Source of the DNA: CAYMPH01 sp964392365
GTDB lineage: Bacteria > Spirochaetota > UBA4802 > UBA5550
Length of the DNA stretch: 64,000 bases
Direction of reading: 5' to 3'
Assembly: GCA_964392365.1 (NCBI GenBank)
Contig: CAYMPH010000002.1
Span: forward strand, 124,001 to 188,000
The notes beneath the pieces were generated by a model. It was given only the letters and a program-made list of their open reading frames with translations, did not search any database and was not told where the DNA came from. Shown here one piece after another: positions 63,403-64,000 of this stretch; the first letter of the stretch is position 1; every line of letters begins with the position of its first letter. A program made the position numbers and the translations under genes.

Positions 63403-64000
63403 TTGAAAATAGATCAATCAAGTCTTGACGCTTTATATGAAATCATCAAAATTAATAATGAAATAAAATCTGATGATGAAAATTTTATTTTTTTGTTAAA
63501 CTCCACTGCATATAGAGAATTAAGAAATGATAAAATTGACAGATATTCTATTGATTCTATGAAAAATGTGATTAACTCATATATTCATTTCAAACTGGAT
63601 AATCAATCAGAACAGGATCGCAAATTTACAAATAGCAGGCTGCAGACATTTGAGGAAAATTATAAAAAACATAATCCGGATATTGCTAAAATTATTGTTA
63701 AAAGCAAAATTTATGCTTTCAATTATCTTCCAGCTGGTTTTAATTATGTTGAACCAACAATTGCCCTGGCGGTTTTACTTCTTGATCACGAACTTGGCTG
63801 GTGTTTAGGCAATTGTATAATATTAAATTATACAAACTTTTATGATTATAACGATTTTAATCAGAATTTAATTGCTCATGAGCTGCATCATTTTTTTGCT
63901 GCACAGATCCGCAATAAAAATAAAGATCATATATTCGATGATAAAATTTCCGGGGGTATTTATATTTTCATATTACAAATGGCAAATGAAGGCATTGCTA
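63403..64000 (+). CDS. Putative zinc metalloprotease (HExxH), 3' end cut off
   Basis: A reading frame open from TTG 63403 to the end of the window (199 residues seen). The segment LIAHELHHFFAAQIRNK carries HExxH (HELHH), and LQMANEGIA follows 30 residues later, where the glutamate could be the third zinc ligand of a gluzincin. It resembles the DUF5700-type putative peptidases. A weak AAAGG is 18-14 bases upstream. The true C-terminus is beyond the window. Confidence 0.65.
   Translation, partial: MKIDQSSLDALYEIIKINNEIKSDDENFIFLLNSTAYRELRNDKIDRYSIDSMKNVINSYIHFKLDNQSEQDRKFTNSRLQTFEENYKKHNPDIAKIIVKSKIYAFNYLPAGFNYVEPTIALAVLLLDHELGWCLGNCIILNYTNFYDYNDFNQNLIAHELHHFFAAQIRNKNKDHIFDDKISGGIYIFILQMANEGIA

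Overview
The window looks like chromosomal DNA of a double-membrane bacterium with moderate to low GC. I think it is from the Spirochaetota or a close relative (moderate confidence). The reasons are a complete Bat (aerotolerance) operon, an isolated flagellar rod gene (flgB), a class I adenylate cyclase, and a 3752-residue secreted protein that resembles the very long proteins known from Leptospira. Genes are tightly packed, often overlap by 1-4 bases, and mostly have GGAG-type ribosome sites. TTG starts are used several times. There are no rRNAs, no tRNAs that I could recognise, no CRISPR array and no complete insertion sequence.

Layout. 1-640: the end of a REP-associated-type transposase fragment, then an A/T-rich gap carrying a GGGTCAGAGC repeat family. 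638-8949: Bat operon (moxR, DUF58, a BatD-like membrane protein with a repeat inserted in its signal-peptide region, batA, batB, batC, batD, a START-domain protein) followed by ppnP. 9226-17280: mazG on the minus strand, then an HD-GYP protein, a class I adenylate cyclase and a RapA-like SNF2 helicase. 17284-19494: a minus-strand envelope-stress cluster (two Spy/CpxP-like proteins, a membrane protein, an ECF sigma factor and its probable anti-sigma) behind a SigmaE-type promoter. 19681-25395: folD, gmhB, a mini-protein with two Asp-boxes, a degenerate iron-alcohol-dehydrogenase-like protein and a tungsten aldehyde oxidoreductase. 25508-31543: small metal-related and envelope genes (zinc ribbon, lipoprotein, TerC, flgB, CDF transporter, methyltransferase-like, OmpA-like, Cys-rich secreted peptide).

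31747-43976: the giant secreted protein, ending in an intact M23 peptidase domain, and a downstream secreted SH3-like protein in very A/T-rich DNA. The pair has the layout of a polymorphic toxin with a partner or immunity gene, and I regard it as the most promising candidate for a little-described system. 43977-44391 is a gene-free, structured segment that may be an RNA.

44392-64000: DUF3795 protein, alpha/beta hydrolase, MBL-fold hydrolase, two TetR regulators (the second in an operon with a molybdopterin oxidoreductase and with an operator inside its promoter), a small membrane protein, a lipoprotein derived from a metallophosphatase but lacking its metal ligands, glyA, a FecR-domain protein, a CbiO/CbiQ transporter pair, HD hydrolase, lepA, a GAF plus HD-GYP signalling protein, a hypothetical protein, and the start of a HExxH metalloprotease that runs off the end.

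All family assignments were made by reading motifs by eye; no database search was run.
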